Assembly: GCA_000432915.1 (NCBI GenBank)
Contig: HF995252.1
Span: forward strand, 5,882 to 69,881
Direction of reading: 5' to 3'
From: Firmicutes bacterium CAG:194
GTDB taxonomy: Bacteria; Bacillota; Clostridia; Lachnospirales; Lachnospiraceae
Length of the DNA stretch: 64,000 nucleotides
Shown here one piece after another: positions 43,983-53,354 of the stretch. A program made the translations under genes and the position numbers. A model generated the notes under the pieces. The model searched no databases. It saw only the letters and a list, made by a program, of their open reading frames with translations, and had not been told where the DNA came from. The number at the start of each line of letters is the position of its first letter. Position 1 is the first letter of the stretch.

Positions 43983-44537
43983 ATGAATAAAATTGGTACA
44001 AAAATAATAGATACAGAACGTTGTATATTGAGAAGAATTGTTCCAGACGATTATCAAATGATGTATGAAAACTGGGCAAAATACGAAGAAGTTTGCAGGT
44101 ACTTTCCGTTCAATCCCGTAACGGATATGGAAATATATAAAGAAAAGGTACATAAATGGGCAGATAATTATGAATCTGATACATATTTTCATTGGGTAAT
44201 TGAATGGAAAGAAAATCATGATTTGATTGGAACGATTAATTTGGGAAATGTTGAAGAATCATGTTTTATGTCAGATACATGCTATATGCTTTCGCCACAG
44301 TATTGGGGACAAGGTATAATGACGGAAGTGCTTCAAGCTGTACTAAAATATGCATTTGATGAGATTGAATTAAATCGTGTTCAGGCAGAAGTGTTTGATG
44401 GAAATGTTGCATCTGTACATGTATTAACAAAGTGTGGAATGCGGTTTGAAGGAATTGCTAGACAAAAGTATTACAAAAAGGACACGTTTATTGACACTGC
44501 GCAGTATGCAGTTCTTAAAAGTGATTTCAAAGAGTAA
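43983..44537 (+). CDS. GNAT N-acetyltransferase (RimJ/RimL type)
   Basis: 184 residues. Begins TERCILRRIVPDDYQMM, typical of ribosomal-protein or small-molecule GNATs. The acetyl-CoA loop reads YWGQGIMTEVLQAVLKYAF (about 108-126), followed by NRVQAEVFDGNVASVHVLTKCGMRFEG. The start at 43983 follows GTGGAGGAG; the longer in-frame ORF overlaps the Rep remnant. It is the only intact cargo gene of the element. The substrate is unknown; a resistance or modification role is possible. Confidence 0.88.
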   Translation: MNKIGTKIIDTERCILRRIVPDDYQMMYENWAKYEEVCRYFPFNPVTDMEIYKEKVHKWADNYESDTYFHWVIEWKENHDLIGTINLGNVEESCFMSDTCYMLSPQYWGQGIMTEVLQAVLKYAFDEIELNRVQAEVFDGNVASVHVLTKCGMRFEGIARQKYYKKDTFIDTAQYAVLKSDFKE

Positions 44538-44656
44538 ACCCCAATTTGTCGGCTTGTTCAAAATAATGCGGAGATGGTTTTGTTACTTTTTTGTTACACT
44601 TTGAAATGATGTGCTGAAAAGCCCCTTTCTATCGTGTTTTTTAAGGTACAAATTCA

Positions 44657-44679
44657 TTCAAGTCCCATCTTCCGCATTA
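44657..44679 (+). repeat. Right attachment repeat (att)
   Basis: Second copy of the 23-bp tRNA-Leu 3' sequence, with no tRNA 5' part before it. Confidence 0.88.
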
Positions 44680-44691
44680 TATGTTTATTTT

Positions 44692-44727
44692 AATCCCTTG
44701 AATTTAACTGATTCAAGGGATTTTTTT
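44692..44727. terminator. Terminator beyond the right att site
   Basis: 12-bp stem AATCCCTTGAAT with ATTCAAGGGATT, then TTTTT. Its position suggests it is the original terminator of the tRNA gene, displaced by the insertion. Confidence 0.85.
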
Positions 44728-44768
44728 CGCTGCCCGTGTAGCAGAAAAATAAAAAAGTTTGAAACGAT

Positions 44769-45487
44769 TTATTGGAACTGTTCCAGCTTTTGGATAAAAG
44801 AACGGGGTGTCATATGATATTTCTTTTTGAATGCCCTGTGAAAGTAGGATAGATTATGAAATCCAACTGACAGAGAAACATCCAGAATAGAAGTGTTTCC
44901 ATGTTCAAATTGTTCTACGGATTTTTCGAGCCGTACATTATTGATATATTGCATGCATGTCATATGCATATGTTTTTTGAAAAAGCGCATAAAATGATAT
45001 TCACTGAAATAACATAATCCGGCCAGGTCAGATACCAGAATCGTATCAGCATAATGGATCGAAACGTAGTCCAGAACAATCTTTAATTTGTCAGAGGATG
45101 GATTAGAGCCTGCGGATGGGGTGCGGTCGCTGTATGGAAGCAGGAGAAAAACAGACTGTAATAGCAGCGATTTTAACGCCAGCTCATATCCGAATTCCTG
45201 TTCTTTATATAGCAGCGCAATCTGGCAGAAGCATTTAAACAGCGGCATATAAGCGGGATGCTGGGCTGTGATGAGGCAGGGCATGGAAAAATCATGATTG
45301 ATCAACGGTGTAAGATAGCGGGTAGAACAGATGTCGGCTGCATTTCCACCCAGAAAACTCATATGAAACACATAAGTTTCCGAATGGAGTTCCGGACTTC
45401 TGTTGTCAAGTGAAGCTGCATGTAAGAGTAATGGCCGTGTTTGGCATTTTCTTTTTGCCCCGGTGCCAGCGGATTTGAATATTTCAT
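44769..45487 (-). pseudogene. AraC-family regulator with internal deletion
   Basis: The natural start is the ATG at 45487 (AAAGGAG 8 nt upstream), giving MKYSNPLAPGQKENAKHG. That frame then meets a stop. Homology resumes in another frame with PLLLHAASLDN, HSETYVFHMSFLGGNAADI and an intact C-terminal double helix-turn-helix (ILVSDLAGLCYFSEYHFMRF; ILDVSLSVGFHNLSYFHRAF). The cupin sensor (roughly 50-60 residues) is missing at the junction near 45435. It is divergent from the alpha-glucosidase gene that it probably once regulated. Confidence 0.7.
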
Positions 45488-45573
45488 ATGGTTTGCTCCT
45501 TTTTGAATGGCAGTATTGTGTCATAAAGTGATAAAAATATGCAAGAAATTTAATGCGTAACATAGTACAATGA

Positions 45574-45600
45574 CAGCATAATACAATTCGAACGATGCTG
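45574..45600. promoter_or_regulatory. Short inverted repeat in the araC-glucosidase gap
   Basis: CAGCAT and ATGCTG are separated by 15 bp in the promoter region shared by the AraC pseudogene and the GH13 gene. A possible operator; weak on its own. Confidence 0.25.
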
Positions 45601-45643
45601 CAACATACACGAAGCAATAAGAAAATGATAAGGAGCGAAGAAT

Positions 45644-47320
45644 ATGAAAAGAAAATGGTGGCATGATAAAGTGGCATATCAGATCTATCCGAAGAGCTTT
45701 CTCGACACAAACGGAGATGGCATTGGGGATCTGAGAGGTATTATTTCTAAACTGGATTATCTGAAAAAACTGGGCATTGATATTATATGGCTGTCTCCTG
45801 TTTATAAATCACCGTTTGTGGATCAGGGTTATGATATAGCAGATTATTATGCAATTGCCGAAGAATTCGGAACCATGGATGAATTTGATGAATTGCTTGC
45901 GGAAGCGAAAAAGCGCGATATGCACATCATAATGGATCTGGTGATCAATCATTGCTCTGACCAACATGTGTGGTTTCGGAAAGCATTGGCAGATCCGGAT
46001 GGAAAATATGCGGATTATTTTTATTTCCGAGAAGGGAAAAACGGAAATCCGCCAAGTAATTATAGGTCTTATTTTGGCGGAAGCTGCTGGGAACCTGTAC
46101 CGGGAACGGACAAGTATTATTTTCATATGTTTGCCAGGGAACAGCCGGATTTGAATTGGGAAAATCCTGAACTGAGGCAGGAGCTTTACCGTATGATCAA
46201 CTGGTGGCTGGAAAAGGGACTTTCCGGGTTCCGTATTGATGCAATTATCAACATTAAAAAAGATCCGGCTTTCCCTGATTTTGCACCGGATGGCACAGAC
46301 GGTCTTGCAAGCTGTATCAAAATGGTCGAAAATGTGGAAGGCGTAGGAGAACTTCTGGAGGATTTAAAGAAAAATACATTTGAAAAGTATGATGCTTTTA
46401 CAGTAGGTGAAGTGTTCAATATGAAATCAGATGAACTGCCGGCATTTATAGGGGAAAACGGACATTTTTCTACTATTTTTGATTTCAGCGCACATTGCCT
46501 GAGCGAGGGAATGCATGGCTGGTATGACGCACCGGAAATAGAGTTTTCCAAATGGCGGGAAGCAATTGTACGTTCCCAGCTTGAAATTCAGAAATATGGA
46601 TTTGAAGCAAATATTATCGAAAATCACGATGAACCAAGAGGCGCCTCCCGCTTTTTGCCTGCGTATGCCCAAAATCCTGCAGGAGTTAAAATGTTGGGAA
46701 CTGTAAGTGTTCTTCTCAGAGGAATTCCTTTTATATATCAGGGGCAGGAAATCGGCATGAAAAATGCGGAATGGAGCTGCATGGAGGAATTTGATGATAT
46801 TAACACAAAGGATCAGTATCAGGTAGCTGTACGGGCAGGGCTGTCAGAGAGGGAGGCTTTGGAAATCTGCGGTAAAATGAGCCGGGATAATGCAAGAACA
46901 CCTGTGCAGTGGAGCGGAGCGGAAAATGCAGGGTTTACGACAGGAACGCCATGGCTGAAAGTAAATTCCGATTACAGAGAGATTAATGTGGCAGCTCAGG
47001 AAAATGATCCGGATTCTGTATTAAATTATTATCGTAGGCTGGTTGCTTTACGCAAATCTGCTGCATATAAAGAGGTGTTTACCTATGGTGAGTTCATTCC
47101 GGCATATGAAAATCTGGATGGCATCATGGCATTCTATCGCAAAGATGACTCTGCCCATATACTTGTAGCTGCAAATTTCGGGAAAAAGCCTGTTGATATT
47201 GAACTGGAATATATGCTGAAAAAGGTATTGCTGGCAAACCGGTCCCATGAGGAGATCGGCGGTACGATCGGAACAATAAGGCTGGACAGCTGTGATGCAG
47301 TTGTTTTGGAATTGATGTGA
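45644..47320 (+). CDS. GH13 alpha-glucosidase (oligo-1,6-glucosidase type)
   Basis: 558 residues, standard length for cytosolic GH13 subfamily 31 enzymes. YQIYPKSFLDTNGDGIGDL opens the barrel. The catalytic nucleophile is D199 (GFRIDAI), the acid/base E256 (VGEVFN) and the transition-state Asp D329 (IENHDEPR). The Val after GFRID differs (Ala), a position tied to alpha-1,4 versus alpha-1,6 preference, so isomaltose-type activity is likely but not proven. RBS AAGGAGCG. No transporter is adjacent; the regulator beside it is broken. Confidence 0.92.
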   Translation: MKRKWWHDKVAYQIYPKSFLDTNGDGIGDLRGIISKLDYLKKLGIDIIWLSPVYKSPFVDQGYDIADYYAIAEEFGTMDEFDELLAEAKKRDMHIIMDLVINHCSDQHVWFRKALADPDGKYADYFYFREGKNGNPPSNYRSYFGGSCWEPVPGTDKYYFHMFAREQPDLNWENPELRQELYRMINWWLEKGLSGFRIDAIINIKKDPAFPDFAPDGTDGLASCIKMVENVEGVGELLEDLKKNTFEKYDAFTVGEVFNMKSDELPAFIGENGHFSTIFDFSAHCLSEGMHGWYDAPEIEFSKWREAIVRSQLEIQKYGFEANIIENHDEPRGASRFLPAYAQNPAGVKMLGTVSVLLRGIPFIYQGQEIGMKNAEWSCMEEFDDINTKDQYQVAVRAGLSEREALEICGKMSRDNARTPVQWSGAENAGFTTGTPWLKVNSDYREINVAAQENDPDSVLNYYRRLVALRKSAAYKEVFTYGEFIPAYENLDGIMAFYRKDDSAHILVAANFGKKPVDIELEYMLKKVLLANRSHEEIGGTIGTIRLDSCDAVVLELM

Positions 47321-47347
47321 AAAATATATAAAAACAGATAAAAAAGC

Positions 47348-47376
47348 TTGCATTATCTGTCAAAAAGACCGATACT
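47348..47376 (+). promoter_or_regulatory. Possible promoter of the FliD-like gene
   Basis: TTGCAT, 17 bp, then GATACT, with TACTATAAAT overlapping. Confidence 0.35.
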
Positions 47377-47452
47377 ATAAATAACAAAATGTTTTTCGCA
47401 CGGACGCGGTATATCATGTATCGGATACGTGTTTTTCAAAGGAGTGGAGCGT

Positions 47453-48241
47453 ATGAGTATTCGGATCACAGGAAGAACAGATTACAGTGCATTATTTTCT
47501 TCCCTGAACGGAGGAAAATCTACAGGAATCGGCGGAGGCAGTTATTCCCTCGCTGATTATGCAAGCATAAAGAATGGCAGTTATGGCAAGCTGATGAAAG
47601 CCTATTATGGAAAGAACAAAACGGCTTTATCTGATGCTGCCTCTGCGACAAAGAAGACGAATAGTAAAACAGCCACAGCGGATACAACATCTGAAAACGC
47701 ATCCCTGCAGAAAAGTGCCAATGCGCTTGTGAAATCTGCCGAAAGCTTACTGAAAACAGGTAAGGACTCTGTCTTCAAGGAAAAGGATATTACCACAAAG
47801 GATGAGAACGGCGTTGAAAAGACAACAAAGGGCTATGATACGGATGCGATCTATAAGGCAGTATCCGCATTTGCAGATGATTATAACAGCGTTCTGAGTG
47901 CTGCAGCAAAGTCTAAGAACAGCAGTGTTGTTTCAACAGCTTCCAATATGGTGCAGCAGACGGTCGCAAATGAAAAAATGCTTTCCAGGATCGGTATCAC
48001 GATCGGAGAGGATAATAAGCTTTCTGTAGATGAAAAGAAGCTGAAAGCGGCGGATATGACAACGGTGAAGAGCATGATGAACGGAAACGGTTCTTTTGCC
48101 TATGGCGTACAGACAAAGGCATCCTTCATCAGTATGTATGCAAAGAATGACCAGAATAAAGCCAGTGGTGTATATGGTTCATCCGCAACTTATACCGCAT
48201 CTCTGTTCTCAAACGGGGACATCTGGAACAGCTTTATCTAA
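47453..48241 (+). CDS. FliD-like (flagellar cap C-terminal-type) protein
   Basis: 262 residues. Low-complexity Ser/Thr/Ala/Lys-rich first half, then AIYKAVSAFADDYNSVLSAA and RIGITIGEDNKLSVDEKKLKAA, which match the helical C-terminal domain of the flagellar hook-associated protein 2 family. No other flagellar gene is in the window and the N-terminal FliD domain is absent, so this is probably a stand-alone surface or cytosolic relative with another role. The start at 47453 follows AAAGGAGTGGAG; the upstream in-frame ATG has no RBS. Confidence 0.55.
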   Translation: MSIRITGRTDYSALFSSLNGGKSTGIGGGSYSLADYASIKNGSYGKLMKAYYGKNKTALSDAASATKKTNSKTATADTTSENASLQKSANALVKSAESLLKTGKDSVFKEKDITTKDENGVEKTTKGYDTDAIYKAVSAFADDYNSVLSAAAKSKNSSVVSTASNMVQQTVANEKMLSRIGITIGEDNKLSVDEKKLKAADMTTVKSMMNGNGSFAYGVQTKASFISMYAKNDQNKASGVYGSSATYTASLFSNGDIWNSFI

Positions 48242-48279
48242 AAAAAGATCGAAAAAAATAAAAAAATTGAAATTAGGCA

Positions 48280-48308
48280 TTGACAGAAGCCCTAAAAGAA
48301 GATACAAT
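48280..48308 (+). promoter_or_regulatory. Sigma-A promoter of tRNA-Leu(CAG)
   Basis: TTGACA, 17 bp, then TACAAT, 11 bp before the tRNA 5' end. Confidence 0.8.
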
Positions 48309-48319
48309 ACATCTTGCGC

Positions 48320-48403
48320 GCAGGAGTGGCGGAATTGGCAGACGCGCAGGCTTCAGGTGCCTGTGGTAGCAATATCGTGTGGGTTCAAGTCCCATCTCCT
48401 GCA
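48320..48403 (+). tRNA. tRNA-Leu (anticodon CAG)
   Basis: 84 nt, class II. Acceptor GCAGGAG pairs with CTCCTGC, A73. Anticodon stem CAGGC/GCCTG with loop TTCAGGT gives CAG. A long variable arm and a T-arm GTGGGTTCAAGTCCCAT follow, with no encoded CCA. It shares the T-arm sequence with the tRNA-Leu at 42462. Confidence 0.94.
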
Positions 48404-48410
48404 TACCAGA

Positions 48411-48438
48411 CCTCAGCAGAATCTGCTGAGGTTTTTTC
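48411..48438 (+). terminator. Terminator after tRNA-Leu(CAG)
   Basis: 9-bp perfect stem CCTCAGCAG with CTGCTGAGG, 3-nt loop, TTTTTTC. Confidence 0.92.
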
Positions 48439-48638
48439 TTTGTTATATAGGAAATTCCCTATACAGCGATAGATATGCGGCATCTCGCGGAGCGGGAAAT
48501 TATGCGCTGTAAGGATGCGTGCCTGCGCGAAGAAGAAAAGAAATCACAAAATTTACGTAAGAAAAAAGGAATCCCGCGAAATGTGCAGAAAAATATAAAT
48601 AGGGAGCCAACAAGTGCCTTTGGAGGAAGAGAATCTAT

Positions 48639-49646
48639 ATGACGATCAGAGAAAATCTGGAACAAATGGAATGTACCAACCTGAGTCCGTATGCCTGCCT
48701 GAGCAAAAATTCAAAGGGCAGGGAGCGCGAGGAAAAACAATGCGATATCCGGCCTGTTTTTCAAAGGGACAGAGACAGGATTCTGCATTCCAAGTCCTTC
48801 AGGCGTTTGAAAGATAAGACACAGGTATTCCTGACGCCGGAAGGCGACCATTACCGTACACGTATGACGCATACGCTGGAGGTTTCCCAGAATGCGCGTA
48901 CGATCGCAAAAGCACTTCGGCTGAATGAAGACCTGGTAGAGGCGATCGCGCTTGGACATGATCTGGGGCATACGCCATTCGGACATGCAGGCGAGAGAGC
49001 ACTGAACAGCGTCTGCCCGCTGGGATTTGTACATAGTGAGCAGAGCGTTCGTACTGTTGAGGTACTGGAAAAGAACGGACAGGGACTGAACCTGACATAT
49101 GAAGTGCGTGATGGAATCCGTAATCACCAGACGAGCTGTATGCCATCGACACTGGAAGGTAAGATCGTCCGGATGTCGGATAAGATCGCGTATATCCATC
49201 ACGACATGGACGATGCGATCCGCGCAGGGATCCTGACGGACGCGGATGTGCCAAAGAGCATCGGCGATGTGATCGGTTATACGCTTGGAGAGCGGCTGGA
49301 TCACTTTATCCATGATATTGTGACAAACAGTGCGGGAAAGGATGACATTATCATGTCGGAGCCGGTGGCAAATGCCATGAAAGAACTGCGTGCCTTCATG
49401 TTTGAGAATGTTTACCAGAATCCGGTAGCGAAAAGCGAAGAGAGCAAGGCAGAAAATCTCATCATTACCCTGTACGAATATTATTTGAAAAATATGGATC
49501 TGATCCCGCGGGATATGCTGAATTTAATGGACCGCGACGGAACACCGAAGGAACAGATCGTTTGTGATTATGTAGGAGCCATGACAGACCGTTTTGCAAT
49601 CGCAAAATATGAAGAGATCTACATTCCGAAAACGTGGCATGGTTAA
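48639..49646 (+). CDS. dgt: dGTPase-like deoxynucleoside triphosphate triphosphohydrolase
   Basis: 335 residues. HD-superfamily enzyme that splits dNTPs into nucleoside and triphosphate. The metal site is visible: RMTHTLEVSQNAR, HDLGHTPFGHAGERAL (HD pair) and a downstream Asp in KIAYIHHDMDDAI. It has the shorter Gram-positive layout. Located directly before dnaG and rpoD, as in many Clostridia, linking dNTP control to replication. RBS TTGGAGGAAG. The 200 bp before it contain no gene. Confidence 0.9.
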   Translation: MTIRENLEQMECTNLSPYACLSKNSKGREREEKQCDIRPVFQRDRDRILHSKSFRRLKDKTQVFLTPEGDHYRTRMTHTLEVSQNARTIAKALRLNEDLVEAIALGHDLGHTPFGHAGERALNSVCPLGFVHSEQSVRTVEVLEKNGQGLNLTYEVRDGIRNHQTSCMPSTLEGKIVRMSDKIAYIHHDMDDAIRAGILTDADVPKSIGDVIGYTLGERLDHFIHDIVTNSAGKDDIIMSEPVANAMKELRAFMFENVYQNPVAKSEESKAENLIITLYEYYLKNMDLIPRDMLNLMDRDGTPKEQIVCDYVGAMTDRFAIAKYEEIYIPKTWHG

Positions 49647-49658
49647 GTTGGTGATAAA

Positions 49659-51452
49659 ATGTATTATTCTGATGAACTGGTAGAAGAAGTCAGACAACGA
49701 AATGATATAGTAGATATTATCTCGGGCTATGTGAATCTGAAGAAAAAGGGCGGCAATTATTTCGGACTGTGTCCGTTCCACAATGAGAAGTCAGCCTCCT
49801 TTTCCGTCAGCCCCGGGAAACAGATGTATTACTGCTTCGGCTGCGGAGCGGGCGGTAATGTATTTACCTTTATCATGAATTATGAGAATTACACCTTTGC
49901 GGAAGCAATCAAGCTGCTGGCAGACCGGGCGGGGATTGCATTGCCGGAGATCGAGGATTCCAAAGAGGCAAGAGAGAAGGAAAACCGCAGAAAGACGCTT
50001 CTGCAGATCAATAAGGAAGCTGCGACTTACTTTTATTATCAGCTGCGTGCACCACAGGGGCGTGTGGGGCTGGATTATCTGAAGGGCAGACAGCTCAGTG
50101 ATGAAACAATGAACCGGTTCGGACTGGGCTATTCCAATAAGACAAGCAATGATCTTTGCCAGTATCTGCGACATAAGGGCTATCCGGATGAACTGATTCG
50201 GGAGTCGGGCGTTGCGGTATTCAATGAAAAATATGGCATGAGTGATAAATTCTGGAACCGGGTGATGTTTCCAATCCAGGATGTCAACCATCGTGTGATC
50301 GGCTTTGGCGGCCGTGTGATGGGAGAAGGAGAGCCGAAATATCTAAACTCACCGGAGACACCGGTATTTGACAAGAGCCGGAATCTGTACGGACTGAATT
50401 TTGCCAGAACGGCAAGACAGGATAATATCATTTTGTGTGAGGGCTATATGGATGTCATAGCCATGCACCAGGCAGGCTTTACACAGGCGGTCGCTTCGCT
50501 GGGAACAGCATTTACAAGCGGACAGGCAAACCTGCTCAGGCGATATACGGAAAACGTCATTTTGTCATATGACAGTGACGGAGCGGGTGTGAAAGCGGCA
50601 CTGCGTGCGATCGGTATTTTAAAAGAAGCAGGTCTGACCGGTAAGGTACTGAATCTGGAGCCGTATAAAGACCCGGATGAATTTATGAAAAATCTGGGAC
50701 GGGAAGAATTTGCAAAACGTCTATCGCAGGCGGAGAATACCTTTTTCTTTGAACTTAGGATGATGCAGAAGCAATATGATCTCTCCGATCCGGAAGCAAA
50801 GACGAAGTTTTACAATGAGATCGCTAAGAAGCTGTGTGGTTTTTCCGAGGAAGTGGAGAGGGAAAATTATACAGAGGCTGTGGCGGAAAAGTATAATATC
50901 AGCATGGAAAGCTTGAAAAAGCTTGTCACAGGCTATGCGGCAAAGATGGGCATGGCCGCTGAGGTCATACGGCCGAAACAGCCCGTGCAGCAGAAAAACA
51001 CGCCGAAGGAGCAACAGGAGAATGTACAGAAGCTGCTCCTGACATGGCTGGTGGAAGAACCGCATCTGTATAAAAAGATCAAAAAATATATTACGCCGCT
51101 TTCTTTTACAAATGAATTGTACAGGCAGGTTGCACAGGAACTGTTCCCAAAGCTGGAAGAGGGAAAACCGAATCCGGCGGCGATCATCAGCAGGTTTTCA
51201 CAGGAAGAAGAGCAGCGGGAGGCAGCGTCTTTATTTAATACAAAGCTGCCCTATATGCAGCAGGATATGGAGTCGCAGTCACAGGTGCAGGAAAGAGAAA
51301 AAGCGTTTCATGATATTGTTGTCAAGGTAAAGCGGAATGCCTACGAACACGATCTGAAAGCATCGGGTTCCGATATGGAGGCACTTTCCCGTGTTATTTC
51401 GGGCAGACAGGAGCTGGATGAGCTTGAAAAAACGCATATTTCTTTTGATTAA
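49659..51452 (+). CDS. dnaG: DNA primase
   Basis: 597 residues. Lays RNA primers for replication. N-terminal CHC2 zinc finger (CPFHNEKSASFSVSPGKQMYYCFGCG, about 38-63 in pieces), RNA polymerase core (KGRQLSDETMNRFGLGYS), TOPRIM with LCEGYMDVIAMHQAG and DSDGAG, and a helical C-terminal domain that binds DnaB (about 440-597). It starts 13 bp after dgt. Together with rpoD it forms the macromolecular synthesis operon. Confidence 0.96.
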   Translation: MYYSDELVEEVRQRNDIVDIISGYVNLKKKGGNYFGLCPFHNEKSASFSVSPGKQMYYCFGCGAGGNVFTFIMNYENYTFAEAIKLLADRAGIALPEIEDSKEAREKENRRKTLLQINKEAATYFYYQLRAPQGRVGLDYLKGRQLSDETMNRFGLGYSNKTSNDLCQYLRHKGYPDELIRESGVAVFNEKYGMSDKFWNRVMFPIQDVNHRVIGFGGRVMGEGEPKYLNSPETPVFDKSRNLYGLNFARTARQDNIILCEGYMDVIAMHQAGFTQAVASLGTAFTSGQANLLRRYTENVILSYDSDGAGVKAALRAIGILKEAGLTGKVLNLEPYKDPDEFMKNLGREEFAKRLSQAENTFFFELRMMQKQYDLSDPEAKTKFYNEIAKKLCGFSEEVERENYTEAVAEKYNISMESLKKLVTGYAAKMGMAAEVIRPKQPVQQKNTPKEQQENVQKLLLTWLVEEPHLYKKIKKYITPLSFTNELYRQVAQELFPKLEEGKPNPAAIISRFSQEEEQREAASLFNTKLPYMQQDMESQSQVQEREKAFHDIVVKVKRNAYEHDLKASGSDMEALSRVISGRQELDELEKTHISFD

Positions 51453-51490
51453 GGTTAGAATAGATACATAAATGGAAGGATGGAAAAAAG

Positions 51491-52600
51491 ATGGACGAAA
51501 ACACACAGGCAAGACTGGATGAAAAACTGAAAGAGGTTTTGGCACTTGCCAAGAAAAAGAAAAATGTTCTGGATTATCAGCAGGTAGTGGATTCTTTCGC
51601 TGAGCTTTCTTTAGAGGATGATCAGCTTGACAAGATCGTAGAATATCTGGAGCACAACGGCGTGGATGTGCTGCGTATTACCGATGATGATGAGCCGGAT
51701 GAAGAGATGCTGCTGGCAGAGGAAGAAGAGGTTGATGTTGAGAATATCGATCTTTCTGTTCCGGACGGTGTCAGCATTGAGGATCCTGTCCGCATGTATC
51801 TGAAGGAGATCGGTAAGGTACCGCTTCTGAGTGCAGAGGAAGAGATCGAGCTTGCCAAGAAGATGGAAGAGGGCGATGAAGAGGCAAAGAAGAAATTAGC
51901 AGAGGCTAACCTCCGTCTGGTTGTCAGCATTGCAAAGCGTTATGTAGGACGTGGTATGCTGTTCCTTGACCTGATCCAGGAAGGTAATCTTGGTCTGATC
52001 AAGGCAGTTGAAAAATTTGACTATCGCAAAGGATATAAATTCTCGACGTATGCTACATGGTGGATCCGTCAGGCGATCACAAGAGCCATTGCCGATCAGG
52101 CAAGAACGATCCGTATCCCAGTGCATATGGTGGAAACGATCAATAAACTGATCAGAGTCAGCAGACAGCTTTTGCAGGAGCTTGGACGTGAACCTACGCC
52201 GGAAGAGATTGCAAAGGAAATGAATATGCCGGTAGACCGTGTGCGAGAGATTTTAAAGATATCTCAGGAACCGGTTTCTCTGGAAACACCGATCGGTGAA
52301 GAAGAAGATTCCCATCTTGGCGACTTTATCCAGGATGACAATGTGCCTGTACCTGCAGATGCAGCAGCATTTACGCTCCTCAGAGAGCAGCTCAATGAGG
52401 TGCTTGATACACTGACAGAGCGTGAGCAGAAGGTACTCAAGCTCCGTTTCGGCCTGGATGACGGACGCGCCAGAACACTGGAAGAGGTCGGACGTGAGTT
52501 CAATGTCACAAGAGAGCGGATCCGTCAGATCGAGGCTAAAGCGCTGCGTAAGCTCCGTCATCCGAGCAGAAGCCGTAAGCTGAAGGATTATCTGGATTAA
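51491..52600 (+). CDS. rpoD: RNA polymerase primary sigma factor (sigma-A)
   Basis: 369 residues, Gram-positive length with an acidic region 1.1 (about 1-85). Region 1.2 ([11 protein letters not shown]), region 2 with [20 protein letters not shown], the -10-reading [21 protein letters not shown], region 3, and region 4 with the helix-turn-helix [20 protein letters not shown] are complete. RBS AAGGATGG. It would recognise the TTGACA-17-TATAAT promoters seen across this window. Overlaps the trmK start by 1 bp. Confidence 0.98.
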   Translation: MDENTQARLDEKLKEVLALAKKKKNVLDYQQVVDSFAELSLEDDQLDKIVEYLEHNGVDVLRITDDDEPDEEMLLAEEEEVDVENIDLSVPDGVSIEDPVRMYLKEIGKVPLLSAEEEIELAKKMEEGDEEAKKKLAEANLRLVVSIAKRYVGRGMLFLDLIQEGNLGLIKAVEKFDYRKGYKFSTYATWWIRQAITRAIADQARTIRIPVHMVETINKLIRVSRQLLQELGREPTPEEIAKEMNMPVDRVREILKISQEPVSLETPIGEEEDSHLGDFIQDDNVPVPADAAAFTLLREQLNEVLDTLTEREQKVLKLRFGLDDGRARTLEEVGREFNVTRERIRQIEAKALRKLRHPSRSRKLKDYLD

Positions 52601-53337
52601 TGATGGAAGCAGTAAGTTTATCAAACCGTCTTCAGACGGTAGCGGATATGGTAACAGGCAGGCGGGTAGCGGATATCGGCTGTGACCACGGCTTTGTGTC
52701 CATTTATCTGGTGCAGGCAAAAAAAGCGGATCATGTGCTGGCTGCAGATGTAAGACCGGGGCCTTTGTCGCGGGCACAGCAGCATATCAAAGAGGTACAG
52801 CTTACGCCGTACATAGAAACAAGGCTTTCGGACGGTCTTGCCGGGGTAACGCCGGAGGACCGGGTTGACACGGTGATTCTGGCGGGCATGGGCGGACGCC
52901 TGATGCGGCGGATCTTGGGAGAGCTGGACAGGCTTCCGGTTCAGGAGCTTGTGCTGCAGCCACAGTCGGAATGGGAAGAACTGCGAGCTTTTCTGTATGA
53001 GCAGGCATATTTGATCGTAGAAGAGAATATGGTGCTGGAAGAGGGAAAGTATTATCCGGTTCTGCGCGCAGTCAGAAAAGAGACGGCAGCGAAAGGTCAG
53101 ATCGCATTTATCGAGGCGTGCGAAAATCTGCCGGCGGAAAAAAGACAGGTCATGCATGCATTCGGACCATATCTGATGCAGGAGAAAAATGAACAGCTTG
53201 TCAGCTATATCCAAAAGGAACAACAGAAATTCACAAAGATATTGAAAATGATAGAGCAGCATCAGAGCAGTTCTGATGAGGCGGTCAGCAGAAAGAAGAT
53301 GTTGGATCTGGCAGCAGCCATGCTGGATCTTGCATAA
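52600..53337 (+). CDS. trmK: tRNA (adenine(22)-N1)-methyltransferase
   Basis: 245 residues (or 244 from the second ATG at 52603). Class I SAM fold with motif I VADIGCDHGFVSIYLV (about 22-37), VLAADVRPGPLSRA and the catalytic-site motif DTVILAGMGGRLM. A C-terminal coiled coil (about 200-245) is typical of TrmK, which makes m1A22 in tRNA. The start overlaps the rpoD stop (TAATG), so translation is coupled. The order rpoD-trmK-Nif3 is conserved in Firmicutes. Confidence 0.93.
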   Translation: MMEAVSLSNRLQTVADMVTGRRVADIGCDHGFVSIYLVQAKKADHVLAADVRPGPLSRAQQHIKEVQLTPYIETRLSDGLAGVTPEDRVDTVILAGMGGRLMRRILGELDRLPVQELVLQPQSEWEELRAFLYEQAYLIVEENMVLEEGKYYPVLRAVRKETAAKGQIAFIEACENLPAEKRQVMHAFGPYLMQEKNEQLVSYIQKEQQKFTKILKMIEQHQSSSDEAVSRKKMLDLAAAMLDLA

Positions 53338-53354
53338 GGAAAACAGGAGGGCAT

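Larger units (their letters stand above)
42527..44679. mobile_element. Decayed integrative element in tRNA-Leu
   Basis: About 2.15 kb bounded by two 23-bp direct repeats of the tRNA 3' end. It holds, in order, a tyrosine integrase lacking its N-terminus (minus), an HUH-type Rep lacking its N-terminus (plus) and an intact GNAT gene. The two truncated genes meet head to head near 43440, so an internal deletion removed everything between their 5' parts. It can no longer excise by itself. Confidence 0.8.

Noticed and set aside
45488..45710. N-terminal extension of the AraC frame to 45710
   Set aside because: It runs through the divergent promoter region and into the glucosidase start; the RBS and homology fit 45487.
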